Below, one piece after another: positions 38,224 to 47,038 of a DNA stretch of 64,000 bases (the first letter of the stretch is position 1; the number at the start of each line of letters is the position of its first letter). Source of the DNA: Brevibacillus thermoruber 423 (GTDB lineage Bacteria; Bacillota; Bacilli; Brevibacillales; Brevibacillaceae); assembly GCF_000454065.1 (NCBI RefSeq), contig NZ_KE695653.1, positions 180,067 through 244,066 of the forward strand. The letters run 5' to 3'. Position numbers and translations under genes: made by a program. Under the pieces are notes generated by a model. It was not told where the DNA came from. It was given only the letters and a program-made list of their open reading frames with translations, and did not search any database.

Positions 38224-39696
38224 TTACCGTTCGCCCGCTCCCCGCTGCGAGAGCTTGTACTGAAGGGTCTGCCGGGGAATGCCCAAGAGCCGGGCCGCCC
38301 TCAGCACGTTGCCGCCGGTCGACTTCAGCGCGTCGGCGATCATCCGCTCCTCCACCTCCCGCAGCACCTCCGGCAGCGTGCGCTGTTCCTCCGCCCACGC
38401 CTCGACGGGAGGAACGCCCGATCCGATCTCCCCCGGTCCGGTCTCGCCCGGACCGCTCTCGCCCGTCGCGTTCACCGGCGAACGCTCCGCCAGATGCGGC
38501 GGCAGGTGTTCCCGTTCAATGACCGTTCCCTCCACCATGTTCATCGCCGCCTCGATCACATGCTCCAGTTCGCGGACGTTGCCGGGCCAGTCGTACTGCC
38601 TGAACAGGTCGGCCACCTCCGGACTGATGCCCTGCACCTGCATCTGAAAGCGGCGATTGTACTTGTCGAGGAAATGGCGGACGAGCAGGTCCACGTCCTC
38701 CCTGCGCTCCCGCAGCGGCGGCAGCTCGAAGGAGACCACGTTGATGCGGTAGTACAGGTCCATCCGCAGCGCGCCGCGCCGAACCAACGCCAGCGGCGGT
38801 TCATTCACGGCGGCGATGACCCGCACGTCGACACGCGCGGCGCTGCTGCTGCCGATCCGCCGGATTTGCCCGTCCTGCAGCACGCGCAGCAGTTTGGCCT
38901 GCAGGTCGAGCGGCATGCTGTTCAACTCGTCGAGAAACAGCGTCCCGCCATCCGCCAGTTCAAACAGCCCCGGTCTGTCGTCGGCTCCGGTAAAGCTGCC
39001 CTTGGTCGTGCCAAACAGCAGGCTTTCCAGCAGCGAAGCCGGCAGGGCCGCGCAGTTTTGCGCGATAAACGGCTTGCCGCTGCGGGACGACGCCTGGTGG
39101 ATCGACTGGACGAACAGTTCCTTCCCCGTCCCCGTCTCCCCGTAGATCAGCACCGGCGACGAGGTGCGGGCCGCCTTCCGCGCACGGTCTTTCAACCGCA
39201 TCATCCGCTCGTTTTGCGTCAGGATGTCGGCAAACTGAAAGGAGAGCCCGTCCCACTCGCCCGGCCTGCTCCGCTTGGCCCGCTTCGGCTTGCTGATCTG
39301 CGCCTGCAGGTCGAGCAGCCGCTCCGACAGCTCTTTCAGCTTGCGGATATCCTTGGCCACCTCTACCGCCCCGACCAGCCGTTTGCCCACCCGGACGGGC
39401 AGCGTCGTGTTGACCGTCTCCACCCGCATCCCTTTCCAGTTTGTGTAGGTCTGCGGCTGGTTGTAGATCGGCTCGCCGCTCGCAATGACCCTCAGCAGTG
39501 TGCTGGAGTGGCGGTCCAGCGAGGGAAACACCTCCAGCAGCGGCTTTCCCAGCACTTCGTCAGGCGTCAGCCCGTCCAGTCTGGCCGCCACGTGATTGTA
39601 GTAAATGGTGATGCCGTTCGCATCGACTACGTGGATGCCCTCATCGATCGTTCCCAGGATGGCCTGCAGCATTTCCACCGTTTCGGACATCGGCAT
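38224..39696 (-). CDS. kamR: Sigma-54-dependent activator with PAS domain (KamR/RocR type)
   Basis: 490 residues from the ATG at 39696, with AAAGGAGG 12 bases upstream; an ATG at 39723 would place that site inside the gene. An N-terminal PAS domain (about 5-115), then a sigma-54 AAA+ domain with Walker A GETGTGKE, the sigma-54-contact loop as GSFTGA instead of GAFTGA, Walker B TLFLDELN and the R-finger region, then a Fis-type HTH (GNVLRAARLLGIPRQTLQYKL). It probably senses lysine or a derivative and drives kamA. Confidence 0.88.
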   Translation of the reverse strand: MPMSETVEMLQAILGTIDEGIHVVDANGITIYYNHVAARLDGLTPDEVLGKPLLEVFPSLDRHSSTLLRVIASGEPIYNQPQTYTNWKGMRVETVNTTLPVRVGKRLVGAVEVAKDIRKLKELSERLLDLQAQISKPKRAKRSRPGEWDGLSFQFADILTQNERMMRLKDRARKAARTSSPVLIYGETGTGKELFVQSIHQASSRSGKPFIAQNCAALPASLLESLLFGTTKGSFTGADDRPGLFELADGGTLFLDELNSMPLDLQAKLLRVLQDGQIRRIGSSSAARVDVRVIAAVNEPPLALVRRGALRMDLYYRINVVSFELPPLRERREDVDLLVRHFLDKYNRRFQMQVQGISPEVADLFRQYDWPGNVRELEHVIEAAMNMVEGTVIEREHLPPHLAERSPVNATGESGPGETGPGEIGSGVPPVEAWAEEQRTLPEVLREVEERMIADALKSTGGNVLRAARLLGIPRQTLQYKLSQRGAGER

Positions 39697-39744
39697 GGGG
39701 AGTAACAGCCTCCTTTCGAACATGCTGCCAAAAAATCATCACTG

Positions 39745-39760
39745 TGCCGAATTTTCGGCA
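39745..39760. promoter_or_regulatory. Palindrome upstream of kamR
   Basis: TGCCGAA-TT-TTCGGCA, a perfect inverted repeat, the same motif as the kamA upstream site. Lying in front of kamR, it may serve autoregulation. Confidence 0.6.
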
Positions 39761-39761
39761 G

Positions 39762-40157
39762 TTACCGCTGCCGTTCCACCTGCACCGCGATCATCAGCGT
39801 GTAGAGCAGATGGCCCAGCAGCCAGAGGAAAAAAGCGGCCCACGACATGGCGGCGACGCTGAGCAGACTGAACGGCAGATAGGCCGCGGCAAAGACGAGC
39901 AACCAGTACAGCAGGTATTTGATCCTCCGCTCGCCGCGGATTCGGGGATAGAAGTACATCATGAAAAACGCGACGACCACGCTGACCAACAGGTGGATCA
40001 ACAGCTCGACAACGGACGGCAGCCCCTCCAGGCCGGGGACATAGCTGACGTCGATCAGGACGGCAAGCGTCGACGTTTGAAACAGGCCGTCTCCCAAAGC
40101 CAGAAACGCGGCCAGAACGAGGCCGGCCATGCCTCCGGTTGCGAGCGCAAACCTCAT
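39762..40157 (-). CDS. Small polytopic membrane protein, unknown
   Basis: 131 residues with about four hydrophobic segments (FALATGGMAGLVLAAFLALG, VVELLIHLLVSVVVAFFMMYF, YLLYWLLVFAAAYLPFSLLSV, AAFFLWLLGHLLYTLMIAV). A basic loop (YPRIRGERRIK) suggests its cytoplasmic side. I do not recognise the family. GGGGAGGGG precedes the ATG. It lies upstream of kamR with a 65-base gap containing the KamR palindrome. Confidence 0.75.
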   Translation of the reverse strand: MRFALATGGMAGLVLAAFLALGDGLFQTSTLAVLIDVSYVPGLEGLPSVVELLIHLLVSVVVAFFMMYFYPRIRGERRIKYLLYWLLVFAAAYLPFSLLSVAAMSWAAFFLWLLGHLLYTLMIAVQVERQR

Positions 40158-40326
40158 GATGCCCCTCCCCTTTCCTGCCGTGAATTACCCTTATTGTACG
40201 AAAAAACCACCCCGACCGGCTACAGCCAACGCATCGCCGGGGACACCCCGCCGCTGTCCGCGCCAACGCCCGTCCGTTTCGGCCAGAACCGCCCGACAGC
40301 CACCGAACGCGGCGGCACCCCAACAC

Positions 40327-40353
40327 AAAAACCGCCCTGACACCAGGGCGGTT
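40327..40353 (-). terminator. Terminator of ywiB
   Basis: A 9-bp stem ACCGCCCTG/CAGGGCGGT is followed on the minus strand by TTTTTG. Confidence 0.85.
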
Positions 40354-40363
40354 CCGCCGATTG

Positions 40364-40792
40364 TCATCCGCTCGCGGAGGGCCACTCCACGTTCAGCGTC
40401 AGTTCGTGCTCGCCGACGTACTGGCCGTTCAGCCACAACTGGTAGGCCACCCAGACCTGGGCCGGCCTTCCCTGTTCGTGCCGGATGCGCAGTTTGCGCG
40501 TGTGGGTCTCCATCGAAAACAGCCCGTAGGGACTCCGGTAGGTCGTCTGGTGGCTCGTGCCCTGCTGAAACTGCTGTTTCGTCTGCACGTCGCCTTGCCT
40601 CAGCAGCGTGACCGTTCCGTCGCCCAGCTTCAGCGTCGTGCTCACCTCGCCGGCCCCTTCCATCTGCTCCTTGTAGGTCAGATACCAGCCGCCTGTCTTT
40701 TCCACGCATCGGCCCGCATAGCGGTAGACGGTTTCCTCCCAATCTCCTCCCGTGCGCTGTCTGGCTGTCAGGGTGATGTGCACGTCTTGCAT
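40364..40792 (-). CDS. ywiB: DUF1934 (YwiB) family protein
   Basis: 142 residues rich in beta strands: VHITLTARQRT, WYLTYKEQMEGAGEVSTTLKL, VTLLRQGDV, SPYGLFSMETHTRKLRI and a C-terminal EHELTLNVEW. These match the calycin-like barrel family DUF1934, of which B. subtilis YwiB is a member. Function unknown. GAGGACG precedes the ATG. Confidence 0.78.
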   Translation of the reverse strand: MQDVHITLTARQRTGGDWEETVYRYAGRCVEKTGGWYLTYKEQMEGAGEVSTTLKLGDGTVTLLRQGDVQTKQQFQQGTSHQTTYRSPYGLFSMETHTRKLRIRHEQGRPAQVWVAYQLWLNGQYVGEHELTLNVEWPSASG

Positions 40793-40839
40793 GGATCGTC
40801 CTCACTTCCCGTTCTGCTTGTACCCGTCCATTGTACGCC

Positions 40840-42084
40840 TCATCGCTCTTCGGTTGCAACCGCCGTCTGACCGGCCGCGTCGTGCAGCAGATAGCGCATG
40901 GTTCCCACAATCCCCGCGGCGGCGAGCAGCAGCAGCCCGGCGAGCACGAGGTACCCCATCCCGGCCCCGGTCCGGTCAATCATCCACGTAAACACGCCGA
41001 TCAACAGCAAGCGCATCATCATCCCGATGGAATTGAAAAAACTCATGACCCGCCCCATGAATGGCTTCGGCACGACCGTCATGTACAGCGACTGCCGGAT
41101 CAGCCGGACGGAAGCATTGCACCAGCCGAATATCATGTATGCGCCAACCAGGGCCCATCCGTAGGGCAGCGCCACCATGACCGCCATGACGAAGGCAAAC
41201 AGCAGCGTGCTGCCAACCATCGCCGGCAGTTGGCCGAACTTCCTTGACACGGCAGAGACCAGCAGCCCGGCCGCCACCGCGCCGATGGCGTATGCCGTTT
41301 CCCCGAGCGAAAACACCGTCACGTCCGCTTTCAAGGTCTGATTCACGTAGACAGGCTTCAACAAGTTGCCGGCCATCACCGCGATAAACGGCATCAGCGC
41401 CGCGATGCCAAAGAGGAGAAAGCCTCGTTTTTCCCGAATGTAACGCCAGCTTTGGAGCAGTTGGCCCACCCAGTTGACCCCCCTGTTGTTCCGGGCTTCC
41501 CGCTCCAGGGTAAAGGTGTAGGCCATGGTGGACAGGAGACCGCAGGCAGCCAGATACGTGCAGGCGTTGATCAGCAAAACGACATGCAGCCCGTATGCCT
41601 CCAGCAAAAATCCCGCTATCCCTCCGGCCAGCACGGACGCCGTCTGTCCTTCAATCTCCAGCAGGCTGTTGATGTCGCTGTAGTGCCTCGGCTCAAACCC
41701 TTCCTGGACAAGCGCCGACTGCGCCGGGTAGTGAATCTGGAACATCAGGGTCGTCACCAGGTAGACGGCGATCAGCATCCACTCGGCGTACGGCCCGAAA
41801 AAGCCCCACACCGCGAGGGCGGCAAGCACGGCAAAGCCGATCGCGTGCTCCGCCAGCAGCATCCGCTTGCGGGAAAAACGGTCGATCAGCGTCCCGATAT
41901 ACGGGCCGACCACAAACATCAGCACGGCCGAGACGAACATGGTGGAGCCGAGCAGCTCCGCCGACCCGGTCGTTTCCACCAAATACCAGGCGATGCCGAT
42001 CATGGTCATCCCCTGGCCAAAACCGGAAAACAGGTTGGAGAAAAACAGCTTGCGAAACTGACGGTTGGCAAACACTTCTCTCAT
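40840..42084 (-). CDS. MFS transporter (MFS_3/enterobactin-exporter-like)
   Basis: 414 residues with twelve predicted helices. The loop 2-3 motif GTLIDRFSRKRMLLAEH is the MFS motif A. It resembles the MFS_3 group of drug and siderophore exporters; the substrate is unknown. The C-terminus ends with a short hydrophilic tail. A 47-base gap to ywiB suggests cotranscription. GGGGG lies before the ATG. Confidence 0.85.
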   Translation of the reverse strand: MREVFANRQFRKLFFSNLFSGFGQGMTMIGIAWYLVETTGSAELLGSTMFVSAVLMFVVGPYIGTLIDRFSRKRMLLAEHAIGFAVLAALAVWGFFGPYAEWMLIAVYLVTTLMFQIHYPAQSALVQEGFEPRHYSDINSLLEIEGQTASVLAGGIAGFLLEAYGLHVVLLINACTYLAACGLLSTMAYTFTLEREARNNRGVNWVGQLLQSWRYIREKRGFLLFGIAALMPFIAVMAGNLLKPVYVNQTLKADVTVFSLGETAYAIGAVAAGLLVSAVSRKFGQLPAMVGSTLLFAFVMAVMVALPYGWALVGAYMIFGWCNASVRLIRQSLYMTVVPKPFMGRVMSFFNSIGMMMRLLLIGVFTWMIDRTGAGMGYLVLAGLLLLAAAGIVGTMRYLLHDAAGQTAVATEER

Positions 42085-42221
42085 GGGACGCGGCCCCCTT
42101 GGAATGTATGTCGCAAGGATTCGGTATTATCATACGGAATATTTTAAATTTTGTAAATAAAAATGTTTCATAATAGTCCCAGAAACCGCCCTCCGCCGGG
42201 TGTGCTTCCGCCCAACCGGAC

Positions 42222-42253
42222 AAAAAAACGCCCCCGGCGCGAAACCGGGGACG
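42222..42253 (-). terminator. Terminator of speE-speB
   Basis: A GC-rich stem GCGTCCCCGG/CCGGGGGCG is followed on the minus strand by seven Ts (42222-42228), 17 bases after speB. Confidence 0.88.
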
Positions 42254-42269
42254 CTTGTGGTACCGTCTG

Positions 42270-43142
42270 TTATTTTACAAACCCCAAAATCAGCTCGCGC
42301 ACGATCTTGGACGCCACAATCTGGGTCATCTCGCTGTGATCGTAGACCGGCGCCACTTCCACCAGGTCGCAGCCGATCACATTGGCGCCGTTTTTCGCCA
42401 TGTAGTGGATGGTCTCCAGCAGTTCGCGGGAGGTGATGCCGCCCGCTTCGGTCGTGCCGGTTCCCGGCGCGTGCGCAGGGTCAAGCACGTCGATGTCGAT
42501 CGTCAGGTAGATCGGACGGTTGCCGATCGTCGGCAGCACCTGTTTGACCGGCTCCAGCACGTCGTACTTGTACAGGTGCATGTTTTCCTTCGCCCACTCA
42601 AACTCTTCCTTCATCCCGCTGCGGATGCCAAACGAGTAGACGTTTTTGCCGCCGATCAGATCGCACGCCTTTTTAATCGGCGTGGAATGGGAGTACGCAT
42701 ACCCCTCGTAGTGGTCGCGCAGGTCGGTGTGCGCGTCAAAGTGGAAGATGACCAGGTCGCTCTTGTACTTTTCATAGACGGCCTGGATCACCGGCCAGGT
42801 CACCAGGTGCTCGCCGCCCAGACCGATCGGGAACTTGCCGTCCGCCAAAATTTTGCTGACGAACGAGCGGATGGCATCCAGGCTGCCCTCCACGTTGCCG
42901 AACGGCAGGGGAATATCCCCCGCGTCGAAGTACTTCACTTCTTCCAGCAGCCTGTCCAGGTACGGGCTGTACTCTTCCAGGCCGATCGAGACCTCGCGGA
43001 TGCGGGCCGGGCCGAAACGGGAACCGGGACGGAAGCTGACCGTCCAGTCCATCGGCATGCCGTAGATGACCGCCTGGCTCTCCTCGTAGTTGCCGTGGCT
43101 GCGGATAAAGACGTTGCCGGAATACGCTTCGTCAAAACGCAT
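42270..43142 (-). CDS. speB: Agmatinase
   Basis: 290 residues, ureohydrolase family. It hydrolyses agmatine to putrescine and urea. Metal-binding motifs: GGEH (about 112-115), DAHTDLRD and DIDVLDPAHAPGTGT. GGAGGAAGG precedes the ATG. It follows speE by 21 bases, giving a putrescine-to-spermidine operon as in B. subtilis. Confidence 0.96.
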   Translation of the reverse strand: MRFDEAYSGNVFIRSHGNYEESQAVIYGMPMDWTVSFRPGSRFGPARIREVSIGLEEYSPYLDRLLEEVKYFDAGDIPLPFGNVEGSLDAIRSFVSKILADGKFPIGLGGEHLVTWPVIQAVYEKYKSDLVIFHFDAHTDLRDHYEGYAYSHSTPIKKACDLIGGKNVYSFGIRSGMKEEFEWAKENMHLYKYDVLEPVKQVLPTIGNRPIYLTIDIDVLDPAHAPGTGTTEAGGITSRELLETIHYMAKNGANVIGCDLVEVAPVYDHSEMTQIVASKIVRELILGFVK

Positions 43143-43163
43143 GGTGTTCCTTCCTCCCAGTCC

Positions 43164-44003
43164 TTAGTCGCGGGTCAGCTCAGCCACGAAGTTGGGCAGC
43201 TTGAACGCGGCGTAGTGAACCTCCGCATTGTAGTACTTGGTGTTCAGATCCTTGATCTTGCTCGCATCCACTTCCAGCGGATCGTACTGTTTGGAGCCGA
43301 TCGTAAAGCTCCACAGACCGGACGGGTACGTCGGGATGCTGCATGTATACAGACGGGTTACCGGGAAAATCGATTTGATATCCTTGAACACGCGTTTGAT
43401 CAAGTCGCGGTTGAACCACGGGGACTCGGTCTGAGCCACCATGATCCCGTCCGGTTTCAACGCGTCGTAAATGCCTTGGTAAAATCCTTTTTCAAACAGG
43501 CCCACGGCCGGTCCGACCGGCTCGGTGGAGTCGACCATAATCACGTCGTACTCGCCTTTGTGGTCGTGAATGTGCTTGATTCCGTCAATCACCTGCACGT
43601 CCACTTTCGGGTTGCCGGACAGTTCGCTGGCGATGGCCGGGAAAAACTTTTTGCAGGCCTCGATCACGCCACCGTCAATTTCCGCCAATACGGCTTTTTC
43701 CACGGAGGGGTGTTTGACGATTTCGCGAATGGCACCGCCGTCGCCACCGCCCACGACGAGCACCTTTTTCGGGTTCGGGTGGGTGTTGAGGGCAACGTGG
43801 GCGATCATTTCGTGATAGACAAACTCGTCCACATCAGTGGTCATGACCATGCCGTCGAGAACGAGCATGCGGCCGAACTGTTTGGTGTTGATGATGTCCA
43901 ATTGTTGGAATTCGGTTTTCTCGCTGTACAACGTCTCGGTGATCTTTGTCGTAATACCGTGATTTTCCGTTTGTTTTTCGGTGTACCACAGTTCCATGTT
44001 CAT
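43164..44003 (-). CDS. speE: Spermidine synthase
   Basis: 279 residues. It transfers aminopropyl from decarboxylated SAM to putrescine. Motifs: the N-terminal beta domain ending [19 protein letters not shown], the Rossmann motif [13 protein letters not shown], and the catalytic Asp in [19 protein letters not shown] precedes the ATG. The leader of about 120 bases contains a GGCAGG/CCTGCC hairpin. The promoter is at 44130-44157, divergent from pbpG. Confidence 0.96.
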   Translation of the reverse strand: MNMELWYTEKQTENHGITTKITETLYSEKTEFQQLDIINTKQFGRMLVLDGMVMTTDVDEFVYHEMIAHVALNTHPNPKKVLVVGGGDGGAIREIVKHPSVEKAVLAEIDGGVIEACKKFFPAIASELSGNPKVDVQVIDGIKHIHDHKGEYDVIMVDSTEPVGPAVGLFEKGFYQGIYDALKPDGIMVAQTESPWFNRDLIKRVFKDIKSIFPVTRLYTCSIPTYPSGLWSFTIGSKQYDPLEVDASKIKDLNTKYYNAEVHYAAFKLPNFVAELTRD

Positions 44004-44129
44004 GATTATGTACCCTCCTTAACTAACCGCATTGGTTGGAAGAACCCGGCCGACGCCGGTTTGGCAGGAGATAGCGGGCAGTCCCTGCCGAAATGGTCCA
44101 GACCGCTGCCATTCGTATCTGCCAAGAAA

Positions 44130-44157
44130 ATTATAGTGGCTGCCTCTCAAAATGCAA
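44130..44157 (-). promoter_or_regulatory. Sigma-A promoter of speE-speB
   Basis: Minus strand: -35 TTGCAT (44152-44157), 16-bp spacer, -10 TATAAT (44130-44135). Confidence 0.75.
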
Positions 44158-44196
44158 GCAATTTTTGCGAGACTCGCTGCCCGGCGCGGACGTCAA

Positions 44197-44226
44197 GTTT
44201 ATCCAGCGCGACTTTGTCCCATACTA
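44197..44226 (+). promoter_or_regulatory. Forespore-type promoter of pbpG
   Basis: -35 GTTTA (44197-44201), 18-bp spacer, -10 CATACTA (44220-44226), a perfect CATNHTA -10 with one -35 mismatch. pbpG in B. subtilis is transcribed in the forespore. Confidence 0.6.
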
Positions 44227-44297
44227 GACAGTAACCCTATCGTTTGGTTAGTATGTCCCAATTCGGAAAAAAATGAGGGGAAAGGACTAGAGAGGAC

Positions 44298-46349
44298 ATG
44301 GAAGTGATCCGGGAAGCCCCGCTGCTCCGCTATTTGCGTTGGGCGAAGAAATTCGTAAAATTGCTCATACTCAGCCTATTGTGCTGTTCCTTTGCCATCC
44401 TGCTGCTGATTCTCTACCTCCGTTCGCAGCCGCTGCCGGCGGTCTCGATCAATCAGACGACGACCATTTACGCCGGAAACGGCGAGGTGCTGGATACGCT
44501 GCACCGCGGCCAGAACCGGTTTGTGGTCCCGCTGAAGGACATCGCCCCCTCCCTGGTGCAGGCGACGATCGCCATCGAGGACCGTTCCTTCCGCGAGCAC
44601 TACGGCATCGACTGGCTGCGTCTGGCCCGGGCCGCCTACGTGGACGTGATCCACATGGAAAAGCTGCAGGGAGCCAGCACGATCACGCAGCAATTGGCGC
44701 GAAACCTGTATCTCACGCTGGACAAGACCTGGGAGCGCAAGATCAAGGAGGCGCTGTTGGCCATCCAGTTGGAGCTGAATTACAGCAAAGACGAGATTCT
44801 GGAGATGTACATGAATCAGATCTACTACGGCCATTCCGCTTACGGCGCCCAGGCCGCGGCGCAGACGTACTTCGGCAAGGACGCCAAGGATCTGACGCTG
44901 GCGGAAAGCGCCTTGTTGGCCGGCATCCCCAAAGGCCCGTCGTACTACTCTCCCTTCGTGGACTTTGACAAGGCCAAATCGCGGCAGCAGGTGATCCTCC
45001 AGGCCATGGTGCGCTCCGGCTACATCACGCCGGAACAGGCGGAGCAGGCGTATGCCGCCCCCATCAAGCTGAAAGAGCGCGGCACCGAAACCGCCACCGA
45101 ACAGGCCCCCTATTTTCGCGATTACATCGCCAACCTGGTGAAGAACAAATACGGCATCGACGAAGAGACCTTTATCCACGGGGGGCTGAAAATCCACACG
45201 ACCCTGGACCCGGTGATGCAGAAAAAAGCGGAGGACATCATCGCCAAGGTGCTGCCGAAAGACAAGCCCGACCTGCAGGTGGCACTGGTCGCCATGGACC
45301 CGGCCACCGGCCAGATCAAGGCGATGGTGGGCGGACGGGACTACCGCAAGAGCCAGTTCAACCGGGCATTGGGCATGCGGCAGCCGGGCTCCTCGTTCAA
45401 GCCGATCCTGTACCTGACCGCCCTGCAAAACGGCTATACGCCGCTGACGCTGATGAAAAGCGAACCGACCGTGTTCACCTACGACAACGGCAAGACCTAC
45501 ATCCCGAAAAACTTTGGGGAGCGCTACGCCCACGCCTATATCAACATGCGGGAGGCGATCAAGACCTCGGACAACATCTACGCGGTCAAGACGATCGACC
45601 ACCTCACCCCGCAAAAAGTGGTGGAACAGGCCCGCAACCTGGGGATCACCAGCAAGCTGCAGGCCGTTCCCTCGCTGGCGCTGGGCACGTCGCTCGTCTC
45701 CCCGCTCGAATTGAACACCGCCTACGCCGCCATCGCCAACAAAGGGGAACGGGTCAAGCCCATTGCCATCACCCGGATCGAAGACAGCCAGGGCAACGTG
45801 CTCGTCGAGGAAAAAACGGAGAAAACCAGAGCCGCCGATCCGGTGGCGTCGGCACTGCTGATCAACTTGATGCAGAGCGTGTTTGAACCGGGCGGAACCG
45901 GCTACCGGGTGGCAGGCGAACTGAACAGGCCGGTCGCGGGCAAAACCGGCTCCACCGATTACGACGCCTGGCTCAGCGGATTCACGCCGCAGTTGGTCAC
46001 CACTGTCTGGCTGGGGTACGACAAGAATCAAAAAGTGGACGATGTGACAGAAGGCTATCTCTCCAAAAAAATTTGGGCGCAGTTCATGGAAAGCGCGCTG
46101 AAAGACCAGCCTCCCGCCTTGTTTGACATGCCGGCAGGGGTGGTGTCGGTGTACATCGATCCGGCATCGGGCAAGCTGGCGACGGAGCACTGCCCCAACC
46201 CGCAGTTGTTCTACTTTGCCAAAGGAACCGAGCCACAGGAGTACTGCACGGATCACCTCCCCAACCATGAAACGCCCACGCCGCTCCCGCCGCCGGACAC
46301 TCCGTCGTTCTGGCAGCGCATGGGCAGTTGGTGGAAACCGTCGGAGTAG
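44298..46349 (+). CDS. pbpG: Class A penicillin-binding protein (PbpG/PBP2d type)
   Basis: 683 residues. A cytoplasmic tail and one membrane anchor (about 20-42) precede a GT51 glycosyltransferase (catalytic Glu94 in AIEDRSF, then GASTITQQLARNLYL). The transpeptidase domain has Ser365 in PGSSFKP (SxxK), SDN and KTG. It polymerises and cross-links peptidoglycan. Its place beside speE-speB matches B. subtilis pbpG, which acts in engulfment and spore cortex; the forespore-type promoter agrees. Confidence 0.93.
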   Translation: MEVIREAPLLRYLRWAKKFVKLLILSLLCCSFAILLLILYLRSQPLPAVSINQTTTIYAGNGEVLDTLHRGQNRFVVPLKDIAPSLVQATIAIEDRSFREHYGIDWLRLARAAYVDVIHMEKLQGASTITQQLARNLYLTLDKTWERKIKEALLAIQLELNYSKDEILEMYMNQIYYGHSAYGAQAAAQTYFGKDAKDLTLAESALLAGIPKGPSYYSPFVDFDKAKSRQQVILQAMVRSGYITPEQAEQAYAAPIKLKERGTETATEQAPYFRDYIANLVKNKYGIDEETFIHGGLKIHTTLDPVMQKKAEDIIAKVLPKDKPDLQVALVAMDPATGQIKAMVGGRDYRKSQFNRALGMRQPGSSFKPILYLTALQNGYTPLTLMKSEPTVFTYDNGKTYIPKNFGERYAHAYINMREAIKTSDNIYAVKTIDHLTPQKVVEQARNLGITSKLQAVPSLALGTSLVSPLELNTAYAAIANKGERVKPIAITRIEDSQGNVLVEEKTEKTRAADPVASALLINLMQSVFEPGGTGYRVAGELNRPVAGKTGSTDYDAWLSGFTPQLVTTVWLGYDKNQKVDDVTEGYLSKKIWAQFMESALKDQPPALFDMPAGVVSVYIDPASGKLATEHCPNPQLFYFAKGTEPQEYCTDHLPNHETPTPLPPPDTPSFWQRMGSWWKPSE

Positions 46350-46354
46350 GCACG

Positions 46355-46409
46355 AAAAAAGGGCCGTCCCACAAGGCAGATCGATTCTGCCGGGGACAGC
46401 CCCTTTTTG
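46355..46409. terminator. Bidirectional terminator after pbpG
   Basis: AAAAAAGGGCCGTCCC pairs with GGGACAGCCCCTTTTT around an inner GGCAGA-TCGA-TTCTGCC hairpin. It serves pbpG and, on the minus strand, the 90-residue gene. Confidence 0.85.
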
Positions 46410-46412
46410 CCG

Positions 46413-46685
46413 TCAGCGGGCCGATTCGTCGCCGCCGCCCACGACGCCGCTGCCGTCGGCGAACACGTGGTCGTTGCAAATGGTGATCAACCCGGCTCTG
46501 TCAAGCTGCTCCAGCACTTCAAACAGGCTCTCCCGTTTTCCGGCCGGCAGCTTGCGGACAAAGTCGTTGATTTCCTGGGGAGACACGTGCGTGCGAAAAT
46601 GGACGCCGCCGTGCCGCACGTAATGGTTGTCGTCTGCCTGAGCGTCGTTCCCCGGCAGGTCTCCCCCCTGTATGCGGTCGGTCAT
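46413..46685 (-). CDS. Small hypothetical protein
   Basis: 90 residues from the ATG at 46685, with GGAAGGGG upstream; a TTG 21 bases earlier is less likely. A polar N-terminus is followed by HVSPQEINDFVRKLPAGKRESLFEVLEQLDRAGLITICNDHVFADG, which looks like two or three helices. No known family. It is probably a conserved small soluble protein of this lineage. Confidence 0.6.
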   Translation of the reverse strand: MTDRIQGGDLPGNDAQADDNHYVRHGGVHFRTHVSPQEINDFVRKLPAGKRESLFEVLEQLDRAGLITICNDHVFADGSGVVGGGDESAR

Positions 46686-46818
46686 CTTCAACGCCCCTTC
46701 CGTCAACAGTTTGGCCGTACCTTCCTAGTCTCCCGCGTCCGTGGACAGGGAATGCGCTGAAAAATGCCCCAACAACGTCATGGATCAGCAGCGAACACAA
46801 CCCAGCAAGCGTTTTCGT

Positions 46819-46864
46819 AAAAAAAGACAAACAGGAAAAGAGTGACGGGCTCTTTCCCTGTTTG
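46819..46864 (-). terminator. Distal terminator of ywhD
   Basis: CAAACAGGAAAAGAG pairs with CTCTTTCCCTGTTTG (one mismatch); the minus strand continues into seven Ts (46819-46825). Confidence 0.78.
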
Positions 46865-46872
46865 CTGACCTA

Positions 46873-46886
46873 GTGTACATGTACAC
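46873..46886. repeat. Perfect 14-bp palindrome
   Basis: GTGTACATGTACAC in the gap below ywhD. It resembles a protein-binding operator; no partner is known. Confidence 0.6.
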
Positions 46887-47038
46887 AGCTATGGAAATAA
46901 GTTTACCTGACTTCAATACGGCTAACAATTGATTTCACAATTTGTTCACAATCCGTTCAAGATTTCCAGCTTCGCCCAAACAAACGGCAGGATGGGCGGA
47001 ACCATTTGGCTCAACCATGCGCTTGCACGGCGTACTTT

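Larger units (their letters stand above)
46686..47038. other. Intergenic stretch with terminator and palindrome
   Basis: No credible gene. It holds the terminator at 46819-46864 and the 14-bp palindrome at 46873-46886; the rest, AT-richer around 46890-46960, shows no clear signal. Confidence 0.6.
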
